Shown: positions 9,466-18,572 of the stretch, piece after piece | How the letters are laid out: each line of letters begins with the position of its first letter | Position numbering within the stretch: position 1 is the first letter of the stretch | Assembly (NCBI GenBank): GCA_023254355.1 | Contig: JALRLR010000006.1 | Coordinates: 1-34,334 of the forward strand | Length of the DNA stretch: 34,334 bases | Source: Candidatus Poseidonia sp. | GTDB taxonomy: Archaea > Thermoplasmatota > Poseidoniia > Poseidoniales > Poseidoniaceae | Reading direction: 5' to 3' | The notes under the pieces: model-generated | Told to the model about the DNA's origin: nothing | Database searches by the model: none | What the model saw: only the letters and a program-made list of their open reading frames with translations | Program-made: the position numbers and the translations under genes

Positions 9466-10540
9466 GCAACAATAAATCGGTCACGACGATGATGGCCATG
9501 GCCTCGGCCACGGCCACGCCGCGCGGGCCAAGAACGGGATCGTGCCTTCCCTTGACGATGAGCGGTTCCTGTCGGTTGGATGCCAAATTGAGAGTCAGTT
9601 GTTCCTGGGGAATGCTCGATGGCGGTTTGAGCGCAATACGGACGTGAACCGGTGACCCCGTAGCCAATCCGGCAAGGGCGCCATCGGGTTGGTCGCCCTC
9701 AAGGACCGGTTGATCCGCTGTTCCAGCCCAAGGAGAATTGTGATCGCTTCCCTTCATGGTTTGGACACCAAACCCGTGGCCAAATTCCACGCCTCGTGCA
9801 GCCGGTATGGCCATCATCGCCCTGGCCAGGGCGGGTTCAAGTCCGTCAAACCACGGCTCACCCACGCCAAGCGGGAGGCCGGTTATGGTCAAGTCCACCC
9901 TGGAACCGATGGAATCGAGCGATTTTTTCGTGGCGTTGATGAGTTCGACCATGGTTTGAGCCGCTGCTGGATCGCGACATCGCAAGGCTTCACATTCCGG
10001 CGAGGCCCATCGCGGGGGGCAAGCCTCCATCTTGTCGGCCTCCACGGCACCGACTGCACCGAGGTGGGCTTCGACATGAACGCCGAATCGTTGCAGCCAA
10101 GGCCGAAGCAGGGCCGCTGCAGCCACAAGTGGAGCGGTCATCCTTGCACTGGAGGTCCCTCCACCTCGAAGGTCCGCTTTCCCGTTGGTGCGTTTGTGCA
10201 TGACCAGGTCTTGGTGGCCAGGCCGAGGGTGGTCCGGGAGAAAGGCGTAATCGGAAGAACGTGCATCGTTGTTGGCAATCCGGAGTTCGATGGGGTCGCC
10301 CGTGGTCGTTCCATCCACCACACCGCTCATCCAATCCACACGGTCGGTTTCCTGACGCTTGCTGCTGAAAGCTCCACCGGTTTTTCGCAACTGCATCGCC
10401 GCCAGCACCACCGATTCGTCCAAGGCAAGTCCTTTGGGGACTCCTTCGAGGGTGGCTCCGACATACGGGCCGTGGCTTGAGCCCAACAACGTCACACGCA
10501 AGACCTCGCCGAGTGTCATCTGCATGTTGAAACGGACCAA
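9443..10540 (-). CDS. aroC: Chorismate synthase
   Basis: GEVLRVTLLGSSHGPYVGATLEGVPKGL, DHPRPGHQDLVMHKR, DLRGGGTSSARMTAPLVAAAAL, GVAVAEAMAIIV motifs. Start may be 10525 (MQMTLGE). Confidence 0.95.
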   Translation of the reverse strand: MVRFNMQMTLGEVLRVTLLGSSHGPYVGATLEGVPKGLALDESVVLAAMQLRKTGGAFSSKRQETDRVDWMSGVVDGTTTGDPIELRIANNDARSSDYAFLPDHPRPGHQDLVMHKRTNGKADLRGGGTSSARMTAPLVAAAALLRPWLQRFGVHVEAHLGAVGAVEADKMEACPPRWASPECEALRCRDPAAAQTMVELINATKKSLDSIGSRVDLTITGLPLGVGEPWFDGLEPALARAMMAIPAARGVEFGHGFGVQTMKGSDHNSPWAGTADQPVLEGDQPDGALAGLATGSPVHVRIALKPPSSIPQEQLTLNLASNRQEPLIVKGRHDPVLGPRGVAVAEAMAIIVVTDLLLRGGFGGA

Positions 10541-10567
10541 GGACCTGATGGCCCTTTTAGAAGGTGT

Positions 10568-11461
10568 TCACTCAAGTTCGTCATCGCCTTTATGAGAAAG
10601 GAAGGAGGTCACCACGAACTCCACGTCCTTGTATCGGCTTGAATACCAAGACTTGACTCGGTCCACCATGGCGTGTTGAAGTTGAGGGATGACCAAGACA
10701 AGGGCCGGTCCAGAGCCGGAAACACCGGCTGCTCGAGCGCTGTTCATGAATGAGTCATTGGTCATTTTCCGACCTTCAATGTCTTGGAGGGCCGCTACAA
10801 TACCTCGTCCATTCCACGTCATCGCCACGAGCGGGTTGTTGGCTTGGAGGGCGTCAAAGGCCTCCCGGAAGGCTTGCTGATGAGGTTCAAAATCTTGTAA
10901 GTTGGGTTGTTGTTCACGTTCCCCTCTCAACACCAGGACGACGATCCAATCTTCGCTGGAAAGACCCTCATGTTCCAACAGGACGCCCTCCGTGATGGGT
11001 GCTTGGACGTCCACAAGTTTCCATCCGGGTGTCATGCACCCCCACGCGTCGTCGATGGAACCGGTCAGCGAAACGCCCGCTGCCAGTTGGGCGGTGGCGG
11101 CGAGCTGAACCATGGTCGGCTCATCGAGCACGATGCTGGTGGCGTCGCACAGGGCACGGAGGGCAGCGATGCAGGCCGCTGCCGATGATTTGAGGCCTTG
11201 TTTGGGAGGGATTTTGGAGTTGACGCCCCAGTGCAGGTCACCGATGCCGTACCCCTCGGGTAGGGGATGGCCTGCGTCACACCACGCTTGCAAAAGGTGA
11301 CCCAACACATCGTCCTTGTCAACCAGTTCGCGTTTGCTGGGTCGGTCAAGGAGGCGCACGGTGATGGGAAGGTCGAGGGCCATGCACGCACCGTATCCCA
11401 AGGCCGCAGCGTGAAGGAGACTGCACGCACCGTGAGCCGAACCTTTGCCCAACACCGCCAT
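10568..11461 (-). CDS. aroK: Shikimate kinase, archaeal GHMP-type
   Basis: MAVLGKGSAHGACSLLHAAALGYGACMALDLPITVRL, GLKSSAAACIAALRAL (GHMP ATP-binding loop), SGSGPALVLVI; flanked by aroB' and aroC. Confidence 0.92.
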   Translation of the reverse strand: MAVLGKGSAHGACSLLHAAALGYGACMALDLPITVRLLDRPSKRELVDKDDVLGHLLQAWCDAGHPLPEGYGIGDLHWGVNSKIPPKQGLKSSAAACIAALRALCDATSIVLDEPTMVQLAATAQLAAGVSLTGSIDDAWGCMTPGWKLVDVQAPITEGVLLEHEGLSSEDWIVVLVLRGEREQQPNLQDFEPHQQAFREAFDALQANNPLVAMTWNGRGIVAALQDIEGRKMTNDSFMNSARAAGVSGSGPALVLVIPQLQHAMVDRVKSWYSSRYKDVEFVVTSFLSHKGDDELE

Positions 11462-11463
11462 GC

Positions 11464-12510
11464 TTAACGTTCCTCCACACGGCTCCCGATGGATTGGCCA
11501 AGGTGGCGCCCGCCGTGCCCGGTCCAACCGATGACCGTATCCTCTGAGGAGAGGTTGGTGACCGATTGCGGTTGAGCACGATGGTCCAACAGGCGAACCG
11601 TTTCCGCTTGTTGCATGTACACATGGGCCTCTTTAGGCTTCCGTTCGTTGTGTGAATCGACGGTGAAACTGATTTTTAGCATTGGACGTTGTTCGATTTT
11701 GAGTCGGCCCAAAACCAACGCACGGGTTTGACCCGAGGCGGTCACCGCCAGCAGCGCATCGCCCGACACCAACTCTGCGAGGTATTTCGTCGAGCCGTCT
11801 GCCATCATGACGTAGGCATGCGGTGAGCCTGCATTGACCCTGAACGGGCGTGTAGGGACAAAGGTGGACGGCACGGTTTCGCTATGGACGAGCACCATGG
11901 AGGATGCCGATGACCCGATGAGCACCCCTTCGCCTTCAGAGAAGAGGGAGAGAAAGTCAAGGCAGTACCGGTCACCAACGCCGGCCTGTTCCACCGACGT
12001 CAAACGAAGAACAGCCATGGATAATTCGCTGGTTGACAGGGTTTCGGGGGTTTCAATTTTGGCCAATTCGCCACGCTGAGACTTAACGATCAACGCCGCT
12101 TCAATGAGCTCGGTTTGGTTGGCCACCACCAGGGCGTCCACGCCTTGTTCAAGCGCAAATCCGGCGCCTTGGGCTTGGGCGGCCGAGGTGATGGTGGCGG
12201 CGATTTTGGTCGCACTCCCGCTTCGGGCAGCGATCAGGTTTTCCAGCGGAATCATGGACCATGTTTGGCACTCGGCCCAAATCCACTCCACGGTCCCCAT
12301 CAAGGCTCTCCCGTTGTCTTGCGTGCTGCCGTCGGTGATGACCACCTGGGCTCCCAACACGCCCTCCGAGCCGAACAAGACACCGTCTTCGACCCGGACC
12401 GCTGCGGGGGAGTCAAGCGTTGGCGTGATGTAACGGTCGACCCCTGCAAGGACGGGCAGGGTTTCGCCTTCTTCTAAACGGACCCAAACTTCCACGGGGG
12501 CACCTACCAT
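11464..12510 (-). CDS. 3-dehydroquinate synthase II (AroB')
   Basis: GTVEWIWAECQTWSMIPLENLIAA...; C-terminal HAYVMMADGSTKYLAELVSGDALLAVTASGQTRALVLGRLKIEQRPMLKI typical of the archaeal enzyme; start overlaps the AroA' gene end. Confidence 0.9.
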   Translation of the reverse strand: MVGAPVEVWVRLEEGETLPVLAGVDRYITPTLDSPAAVRVEDGVLFGSEGVLGAQVVITDGSTQDNGRALMGTVEWIWAECQTWSMIPLENLIAARSGSATKIAATITSAAQAQGAGFALEQGVDALVVANQTELIEAALIVKSQRGELAKIETPETLSTSELSMAVLRLTSVEQAGVGDRYCLDFLSLFSEGEGVLIGSSASSMVLVHSETVPSTFVPTRPFRVNAGSPHAYVMMADGSTKYLAELVSGDALLAVTASGQTRALVLGRLKIEQRPMLKISFTVDSHNERKPKEAHVYMQQAETVRLLDHRAQPQSVTNLSSEDTVIGWTGHGGRHLGQSIGSRVEER

Positions 12511-13301
12511 TCAACTTGGGCGAGGGCTTCATCCACCGATGCCCCCTCATGGACCATCTTCACGAGGGCTTTCGCCATCGCACCGGGATTGGGATGAGCG
12601 AAGACTTGTCGCCCCATGCAAACGCCGCTGGCCCCGGCTTGAAGGGCTTCATGGACCATCGTGAGGACCTCTCGCTCATTGCCCGAAGCGGGCCCTCCTG
12701 CGACCAGAACTGGAATGGGCGCCGCTGAGGCCACCGCAGCAAAGGACGATGCGTCGCCGGTCCAGGTGCATTTGGCTGCGTCGCATCCCAACTCAAAGGC
12801 TAACCGAACGGCGTGAGCTTGCCCTCCCGTGACATCTCCTGATACCGGGTTGAGGTTGGGGCCGCGTGCATAGACCATGCCGAACGCCGGGAGGCCGAGC
12901 AAGTGAGCGTGACGGTTGAGGTCGCCCATGCGTTCAATCATTTCCGGTTCCATCTCACTTCCCATGTTCACTTGACTGGAAACGCCCATTCCACCACGAG
13001 CGATGGTTTCATCGGCGTGTCCGACCATCACTTTGTTGTTCGAGTTCGGCCCTGCATGCCGCGTTGAGACGGAGAAATGGACCACCATGTTGGTCTTGGT
13101 ACCATCGCAAAGCGATGCGTAATGGCCCACCACGCCTTTCTGGGCGAGAATCACATCAACGCCAGCATCGATGAGTTGGGGGATGAGTTGGTCCAAGTTT
13201 TCAAGTCCTGGATTGGGATAATCAGAAGCGCCGTGGTCAATTGGAATCCAAACGCCACGCTGATTTGGGAGAAGGGCGCTGAGCCTTGAGGCCTTGTCCA
13301 T
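12504..13301 (-). CDS. 2-amino-3,7-dideoxy-D-threo-hept-6-ulosonate synthase (AroA'), class I aldolase family
   Basis: GVWIPIDHGASDYPNPGL, DAAKCTWTGD (Schiff-base Lys region), VLVAGGPASGNEREVLTMVHEALQAGASGVCMGRQVF; adjacent to AroB'. Confidence 0.92.
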   Translation of the reverse strand: MDKASRLSALLPNQRGVWIPIDHGASDYPNPGLENLDQLIPQLIDAGVDVILAQKGVVGHYASLCDGTKTNMVVHFSVSTRHAGPNSNNKVMVGHADETIARGGMGVSSQVNMGSEMEPEMIERMGDLNRHAHLLGLPAFGMVYARGPNLNPVSGDVTGGQAHAVRLAFELGCDAAKCTWTGDASSFAAVASAAPIPVLVAGGPASGNEREVLTMVHEALQAGASGVCMGRQVFAHPNPGAMAKALVKMVHEGASVDEALAQVEW

Positions 13302-13347
13302 GGGAACGGGAAGACGCCGCAGTCATCAAAGGTTTGTTTGATTCAAT

Positions 13348-13992
13348 CTAGTCAAGGCGCTCGGCCATCCAAAGCAAGGCGGCTTGTTCAGCGCTGGAAA
13401 GGTGTTCTTGGTAGGTTGAGCGGGCCACGCCCATCACCTCGGCCAATCCCTGCACGGTGATGCGTTTTGGTTCCTCAAAGTACCCGTGCTTGGCAGCCAA
13501 GGCAAAACATTCCAGTTGGCGCTGCGTCATGACCTCGGCCAACCCATCGATTTGTTCGATGATGTTTTGCACCTTCACGTGCGTGGGGGGTATGAAGGCC
13601 TCCGTCAATCGAACAAATTGCGCTACGGCTTTGGGCAGGCCCCGAACCGTGATGGTAAATTCCCCGTTTTCGTAGGCACAGGGCACGAGAATGTGGATGT
13701 CCTGCGTGCTGGTGGCCATCCGTACCAGCGGGTGGGTGTTGAAGATGACCACGGCGTTCTGTTCGCGCTCGGAGAGGACTTCCTTCACCTCGATGAAATC
13801 AATGGCCGTGAGGTCATCGACGGTCTTTCCTTCTCGGTACACTGGAGCAATGAGTTGGCGAACACCTTCGGGGGAAATGTGGAGGTTGCCAAGAATGGTG
13901 AGTCGGCTGACGATATCGTCCAAGGCGGCCATTGAAGTCGATGCGAGGGCCTCCCTTTCCCATCGCAAGGTGACCTCTCGCATGAGGTCCAT
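13348..13992 (-). CDS. HTH_10 (bacterio-opsin activator-like) transcriptional regulator
   Basis: C-terminus LTQRQLECFALAAKHGYFEEPKRITVQGLAEVMGVARSTYQEHLSSAEQAAL matches the Bat-type HTH. Confidence 0.8.
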   Translation of the reverse strand: MDLMREVTLRWEREALASTSMAALDDIVSRLTILGNLHISPEGVRQLIAPVYREGKTVDDLTAIDFIEVKEVLSEREQNAVVIFNTHPLVRMATSTQDIHILVPCAYENGEFTITVRGLPKAVAQFVRLTEAFIPPTHVKVQNIIEQIDGLAEVMTQRQLECFALAAKHGYFEEPKRITVQGLAEVMGVARSTYQEHLSSAEQAALLWMAERLD

Positions 13993-14089
13993 TCTTCCGA
14001 TGTCCTTGTTTTACCTATCGGCGTTCATGAACAGGTGTCCATGGGGGTTGAATCGTATGTTTCAAGAGGTAGTTCGTCATGGAGAAAAC

Positions 14090-15832
14090 ATGCCCATGGA
14101 AGATTATGTCCTCACCATGGCTCTTGGCGGCGCTTTTGCTCTGGGGCTTTTGTTCATCGTCATGCGGCGTGAAGCCCAAGTGAACATCCAGAGCGGCCTG
14201 AACGCCGAGGGCTTGATGCAACAACATTCCAGCATGGGTTTTGGAAAGGCCAAGAAGAACCTTGACCGCAAACTCGCCACGGTTCAGGACATGCTTCGTC
14301 ACCAAAACCAAGGCGACCGGGCCTTGGCCGAAGAGCGGTTCAATCAGCGGCGCCAAGCGCAACAAACCGCTGAGGAAGAAGCACGCCGTCAACGCGAAGC
14401 CGAGGCTGAGCGTTTGCGTGCCGAGCAGGAAGAGGCCCTTCTGAGGGAACAGGAAGAGGCCGATCGCCGAGCAGCGGAGCGTGACGAAGAAGAGGCCCGC
14501 CTCGCTGCCGAGCGAGAAGCGGAACGGCAAGCAGCGCTGGCTGCGGCAGAAACCGAGCGTCTTGCCGAAATCGAGGCCGCTCGAGAGCAGGAAGAACTCG
14601 AATCCCGCGAGGCGGCCCAGCGGGCCATGGCCGAGTTGCGGGCCCGTCTCGAGCGAGAGGGTGCGCAATCCTCGGACGTTCAAATTTCCTTGATGTGGAA
14701 CAACTACAACGACCTTGACCTCCATGTGGTCTGTCCGTCCGGTGAACGCATTCACGGCGGCAACAAGAACTCCGCTTGTGGCGGTGAACTGGACGTTGAT
14801 GCCAACGTACGGGCCGAAACCCGAAAACCGGTTGAAAACGTGTTTTGGGAAGACGGAAAAGCACCCGCTGGGAAGTACCAAGTGTACGTTCACGAGTACA
14901 AGAAGCACAAGAAGCGAAGAAGCAAGGACCCGACCAAATTCCAAGTGATCGTCAATCAAGGCGGTGACATGCGAGAATACAACGGCGAATTATCAGCCGG
15001 CGATCCCATCATGCTCGTGGCCGAGTTTGACCTGCCCTCTCCGGAAGAGCGGGCGGCTCGTCGCCGTGAATTGGAAGCCGAATTGCGCGCCGCCGGTGTG
15101 GACGTCCCCGAGGCGAACCAAGCTGCCGAAGAGGCCGAAGCCCAACGGCAAGCCGACCTTGCCGAGGCTGAAGCCCAGCGCCTTGCCGAAATCGAAGCGG
15201 CCCGTGAACAGGAACTTCTGGAATCCCGCGAGGCAGCGCAACGAGCGATGGCTGAACTCAAGGCCCGCCTTGAGCGTGAAGGGGCGCAATCTTCGGATGT
15301 CCAAATTTCCTTGATGTGGAACAATTACAACGACCTCGATCTCCACGTGGTCTGTCCCTCTGGGGAGCGAATTCATGGTGGCAACAAGAAGTCCGCTTGC
15401 GGTGGCGAACTCGACGTTGATGCCAATGTGCGCGCTGAGACTCGAAAGCCGGTCGAGAACGTCTTCTGGGAAGAAGGCAAGGCGCCTGCCGGTAAATATC
15501 AGGTCTACGTCCACCACTACAAAAAGCACGACAAGCGAAAGAGCAAGGACCCCACTAAATTCCAAATCATCGTCAACCAAGGCGGTGACCACCTTGAGTA
15601 CAACGGAGAACTCTCCGCTGGCGACCCCATCATGCTGGTGGCGGAATTCACCCTCCCCTCGCCTGAAGATCGAGCAGCACGTCGTCGTGAGTTGGAGGCT
15701 GAACTCGAACGTGCCTCCACCGGAGGTCAACCCTCGCAGGTCGCCGACGAGCCAAAGGACGAAGAAGTCGTAGAGGCGGACGAATCACTGCCCGCTGCAC
15801 CCGACCTCGACGCCCTGTCAGGTGACGAGTGA
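14090..15832 (+). CDS. Membrane-anchored coiled-coil protein with two tandem DUF2135-like domains
   Basis: N-terminal TM (YVLTMALGGAFALGLLFIV), long E/A/R/Q-rich coiled coil, two copies of SLMWNNYNDLDLHVVCPSGERIHGGNKxSACGGELDVDANV...GKAPAGKYQVYVHxYKKH. ORF-track start at 13691 is antisense to the HTH gene; ATG 14090 is more likely. Confidence 0.75.
   Translation: MPMEDYVLTMALGGAFALGLLFIVMRREAQVNIQSGLNAEGLMQQHSSMGFGKAKKNLDRKLATVQDMLRHQNQGDRALAEERFNQRRQAQQTAEEEARRQREAEAERLRAEQEEALLREQEEADRRAAERDEEEARLAAEREAERQAALAAAETERLAEIEAAREQEELESREAAQRAMAELRARLEREGAQSSDVQISLMWNNYNDLDLHVVCPSGERIHGGNKNSACGGELDVDANVRAETRKPVENVFWEDGKAPAGKYQVYVHEYKKHKKRRSKDPTKFQVIVNQGGDMREYNGELSAGDPIMLVAEFDLPSPEERAARRRELEAELRAAGVDVPEANQAAEEAEAQRQADLAEAEAQRLAEIEAAREQELLESREAAQRAMAELKARLEREGAQSSDVQISLMWNNYNDLDLHVVCPSGERIHGGNKKSACGGELDVDANVRAETRKPVENVFWEEGKAPAGKYQVYVHHYKKHDKRKSKDPTKFQIIVNQGGDHLEYNGELSAGDPIMLVAEFTLPSPEDRAARRRELEAELERASTGGQPSQVADEPKDEEVVEADESLPAAPDLDALSGDE
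14561..15085 (+). repeat. Intragenic tandem duplication, unit 1
   Basis: Aligns with 15182-15706 at an exact 621-nt (207-codon) offset, from LAEIEAAREQE to RRRELEAEL. Confidence 0.9.
15182..15706 (+). repeat. Intragenic tandem duplication, unit 2
   Basis: As unit 1; most nucleotide differences are at third codon positions. Confidence 0.9.
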
Positions 15833-15833
15833 G

Positions 15834-15877
15834 CTTGGTCACCAAGGGCGCGTTGTGGCGGTCGTCGAGGGCCCTCG
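15834..15877. terminator. Two inverted repeats between convergent genes, possible bidirectional terminator/processing site
   Basis: CTTGGTCACCAAG (15834-15846), one base after a TGA stop, and perfect palindrome CGAGGGCCCTCG (15866-15877). Confidence 0.35.
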
Positions 15878-15894
15878 CCCGAAGTTGGTCGGCA

Positions 15895-17007
15895 TCAGGA
15901 GATGATGTCTTCAAGTCGGTCGTCCTTGAGAGCGTTGCGGATGGAACGTGCAATGCGTCGTCCCGTGGACATGAACCGCTCGTTGATGTCCGAGTACGGT
16001 GACCCCCCGATGAACGGATTTGAGCCAGCGACGATGCGAGCGCTGATCTCAAAGACCTTGAATTCAAGTTGGTCGGTCACGATGGTCTCAAGGCAGAACG
16101 GGCCCAGCATGCCTCTCGATTCATCTTCGAGGTTGTATGAAGCAGCCACGGTTCCCTCGGCCATCTCAAAGGCTCGAGGCAACAAGGATTCACGAATCAC
16201 CACCGGCTGGTTTCCCGTCACGACAAAGGACGGTTCAAGGGCCATCTCGCGCAGGTCGCGAAGCGAACCCAACTTGTAGAACTCATCGACGTTGCTTTCG
16301 TCACGTCGGTCCATCGACAACAATTCGAGCCGCCCCAGGTTCTTGCCAGCGAGTTTTCCACGACCTTGAACCTGATAACCGTCCTCGGCGGTGGGGTCAA
16401 AGAAGAAATGCAGGTAATATCGGCAACCAAGGACGTATTCTTGGATGGTGAATTCTTCTTCAATGTCCACGTTTCGTCGGAAATCACGGTAGTCACGAGC
16501 GATAAAGTATCCGCGGCCACCCTTTGCCCCCGCGTATTTGACAATCACGGGCCCGGCGATGTTGTGGGGGTCTTCGATGACCTTGGGCATGGTGCATCCT
16601 CCGTCTTCCAACCATTGTCGTTGAAGCGCACGGCTGCTTTCCCAATGCAGAATGTTCCTGTTTCCGAAGGTGGGCACTTCGAGGTTGCGGAAATTGTTGG
16701 CGCCGAGGTACTCGACCAGTGATCCGTGGGGTACGATGATGACGTTCTTCTCTCGAAACCACGCTGCGTAATCCAGCATTTCTCGGTAATCATCGAGCAT
16801 CAGCCACTCATCGGGGTCTGCCCCGGGGAAGGCCCTGTAGAACCGGCGTCGATTCTCGCCAACGGCGATGCCCAGGGTTCGAAACCCTTCTTGGCGTGCT
16901 CCATGAAGAATTTGCAGCGATGAGTGCGATGCCACAACGCCGATGGTGATGGACTCCCTGTCGTAGGCTGATAGCCAATCTCGCACGGTATCGAACGGTA
17001 CGCCCAT
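15895..17007 (-). CDS. purP: 5-formaminoimidazole-4-carboxamide ribonucleotide synthetase (PurP)
   Basis: ITIGVVASHSSLQILHGARQEGFRTLGIAV, VIVPHGSLVEYLG, IVKYAGAKGGRGYFIA, CRYYLHFFFDP, ISARIVAGSNPFIGGSPYSD. Confidence 0.93.
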   Translation of the reverse strand: MGVPFDTVRDWLSAYDRESITIGVVASHSSLQILHGARQEGFRTLGIAVGENRRRFYRAFPGADPDEWLMLDDYREMLDYAAWFREKNVIIVPHGSLVEYLGANNFRNLEVPTFGNRNILHWESSRALQRQWLEDGGCTMPKVIEDPHNIAGPVIVKYAGAKGGRGYFIARDYRDFRRNVDIEEEFTIQEYVLGCRYYLHFFFDPTAEDGYQVQGRGKLAGKNLGRLELLSMDRRDESNVDEFYKLGSLRDLREMALEPSFVVTGNQPVVIRESLLPRAFEMAEGTVAASYNLEDESRGMLGPFCLETIVTDQLEFKVFEISARIVAGSNPFIGGSPYSDINERFMSTGRRIARSIRNALKDDRLEDIIS

Positions 17008-17167
17008 ATGGAGGGGTTTCGTAATCGCTCTATGAGTATTATGTCCATAGAAATTGATTTGCGGGCATCCAGTGTCTTCTTTCGTCGGGCGAACGGGTTG
17101 AGGAAACCTCGCAGCATCGGTCAATGCAAAGTGAAGCATTCATGTGGGCGTTCGGCTTCGTTAACCC

Positions 17168-18271
17168 ATGGCAGATGGGGCGCCGGGCGTTCGCATGACC
17201 TACGGGGGCTACCTTCGACTTGATGAATTGTTGAACCTTCAAGACGGCCCGGAAGGGTATTCCCCTGCGCCCTCCAACGACGAATTGCATTTCATCATCG
17301 TCCATCAGGCGTTTGAATTGTGGTTCAAGCTCATCCTTCGTGAGTTGAAGGAGGCCCGTGACGCCCTCCTCGCCCCTAAAATCGAAGAGCATCAAATCCC
17401 CGTGATCGTTCATCATCTCGAGCGCGTGAGTGAGATTTTCCGCCTTCTTGCCGATCAGTGGAAGGTGATGGAAACGCTCTCGCCCCAAGATTTTCTCGCT
17501 TTTCGTGACCGCTTGGGGACTTCCTCCGGTTTTGAGTCTTGGCAGATGCGAGAATTGGAGGTGTTGTTGGGCCTCGAGCAGGAACAACGCGTCGGAGGCA
17601 TGGACCCGTTGGCCCACATGCGCCGCCTCAGCGAGGAGGGCAAAGTCACGCCGGAGACGATGGCCGCCTTTGAGGCAACGTACAACGCCCCCTCCCTGAA
17701 CGACACCCTTTCCGCTTGGCTCACTCGAACGCCCATCCATGGCTCGCTACCGGGGTCCCCGGGGGACGAAGAGGTCGTTCGGTCCTATGTTGATGCCCAC
17801 CTCCGCTCCATGGCCGAGCATGGTGAAGAGGTGATTCAACACATGGTGACCATCGGGCACGGCACCGAGGAAAGCCTCCGCCCGAGAATTGAAGGCGGCG
17901 TGAAGGCTGCTGAAACCTTCCTGTTGCCCGACGGCAACGTCCATCGTGGGAGAGCAGGACTCTTGTTTATAGAATCATACAGGGAGTTGCCGCTGTTGTC
18001 ATGGCCGCGTCAACTCATCGATAGTTTCGTTGAACTTGAGCAATCCATGCTGCTTTTCAGAACCCACCATGCGCGCATGGTGGAGCGGATGATCGGCCGA
18101 CGAATGGGCACCGGCGGCTCAAGCGGTGTTGACTACCTCGATGCAACCACCAAGTACCGAGTGTTCGTTGATTTGTGGGCGGTTCGAACCCTCTTGGTCA
18201 AGCGTGAAGCGCTTGGCGAGGTCGAGCACCCCGAATTTTACGGTTTCCAATCGGACGCTCAGTCTTCGTGA
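17168..18271 (+). CDS. kynA: Tryptophan 2,3-dioxygenase
   Basis: [94 protein letters not shown]. Confidence 0.96.
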   Translation: MADGAPGVRMTYGGYLRLDELLNLQDGPEGYSPAPSNDELHFIIVHQAFELWFKLILRELKEARDALLAPKIEEHQIPVIVHHLERVSEIFRLLADQWKVMETLSPQDFLAFRDRLGTSSGFESWQMRELEVLLGLEQEQRVGGMDPLAHMRRLSEEGKVTPETMAAFEATYNAPSLNDTLSAWLTRTPIHGSLPGSPGDEEVVRSYVDAHLRSMAEHGEEVIQHMVTIGHGTEESLRPRIEGGVKAAETFLLPDGNVHRGRAGLLFIESYRELPLLSWPRQLIDSFVELEQSMLLFRTHHARMVERMIGRRMGTGGSSGVDYLDATTKYRVFVDLWAVRTLLVKREALGEVEHPEFYGFQSDAQSS

Positions 18272-18522
18272 GGGTCGATATCGATGGGGATCAAGTGGTT
18301 CTCGTATTCGTAAAGGGCAATCTTCAGTGGGTCGAGAACGAAACGAATGTTGGCTTCTTCAAGGCCATACAACGACACGAGTTCTTCCTTGAATTGCTCG
18401 CGAAGCACGTCTTCGGTGGCGTAAAGCGGAGCGCCCATTCCAATTTGAAGCGCACGAGCGCCGATGATTCGAGCTCGTTCGAAGCGGGTGTGTTGTCGTG
18501 CAGGTTTCACCATATCAATCAC
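18259..18522 (-). CDS. rpoK: DNA-directed RNA polymerase subunit K (Rpb6/omega homologue)
   Basis: [21 protein letters not shown] plus [19 protein letters not shown]; 3' end overlaps the convergent tryptophan dioxygenase gene by 13 nt. Start GTG 18522 or ATG 18513. Confidence 0.85.
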   Translation of the reverse strand: MIDMVKPARQHTRFERARIIGARALQIGMGAPLYATEDVLREQFKEELVSLYGLEEANIRFVLDPLKIALYEYENHLIPIDIDPHED

Positions 18523-18572
18523 ATGCGAGGCTTTCGCACTTCGCCGACATAGCGACTCTTTTTGAACCTACC

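Noticed and set aside
13691-14089. N-terminal extension of the 713-aa ORF
   Set aside because: Antisense to the HTH_10 regulator and atypical in composition; ATG 14090 directly precedes the TM segment.
14341-14640. Possible DNA tandem repeat in the coiled-coil region
   Set aside because: Codons for E/A/R/Q recur but without a fixed nucleotide period; coiled-coil composition explains it.
18170-18200. GGTTCGAACCC as a possible tRNA T-arm
   Set aside because: Inside the well-conserved tryptophan dioxygenase frame, with no acceptor or anticodon stem around it.
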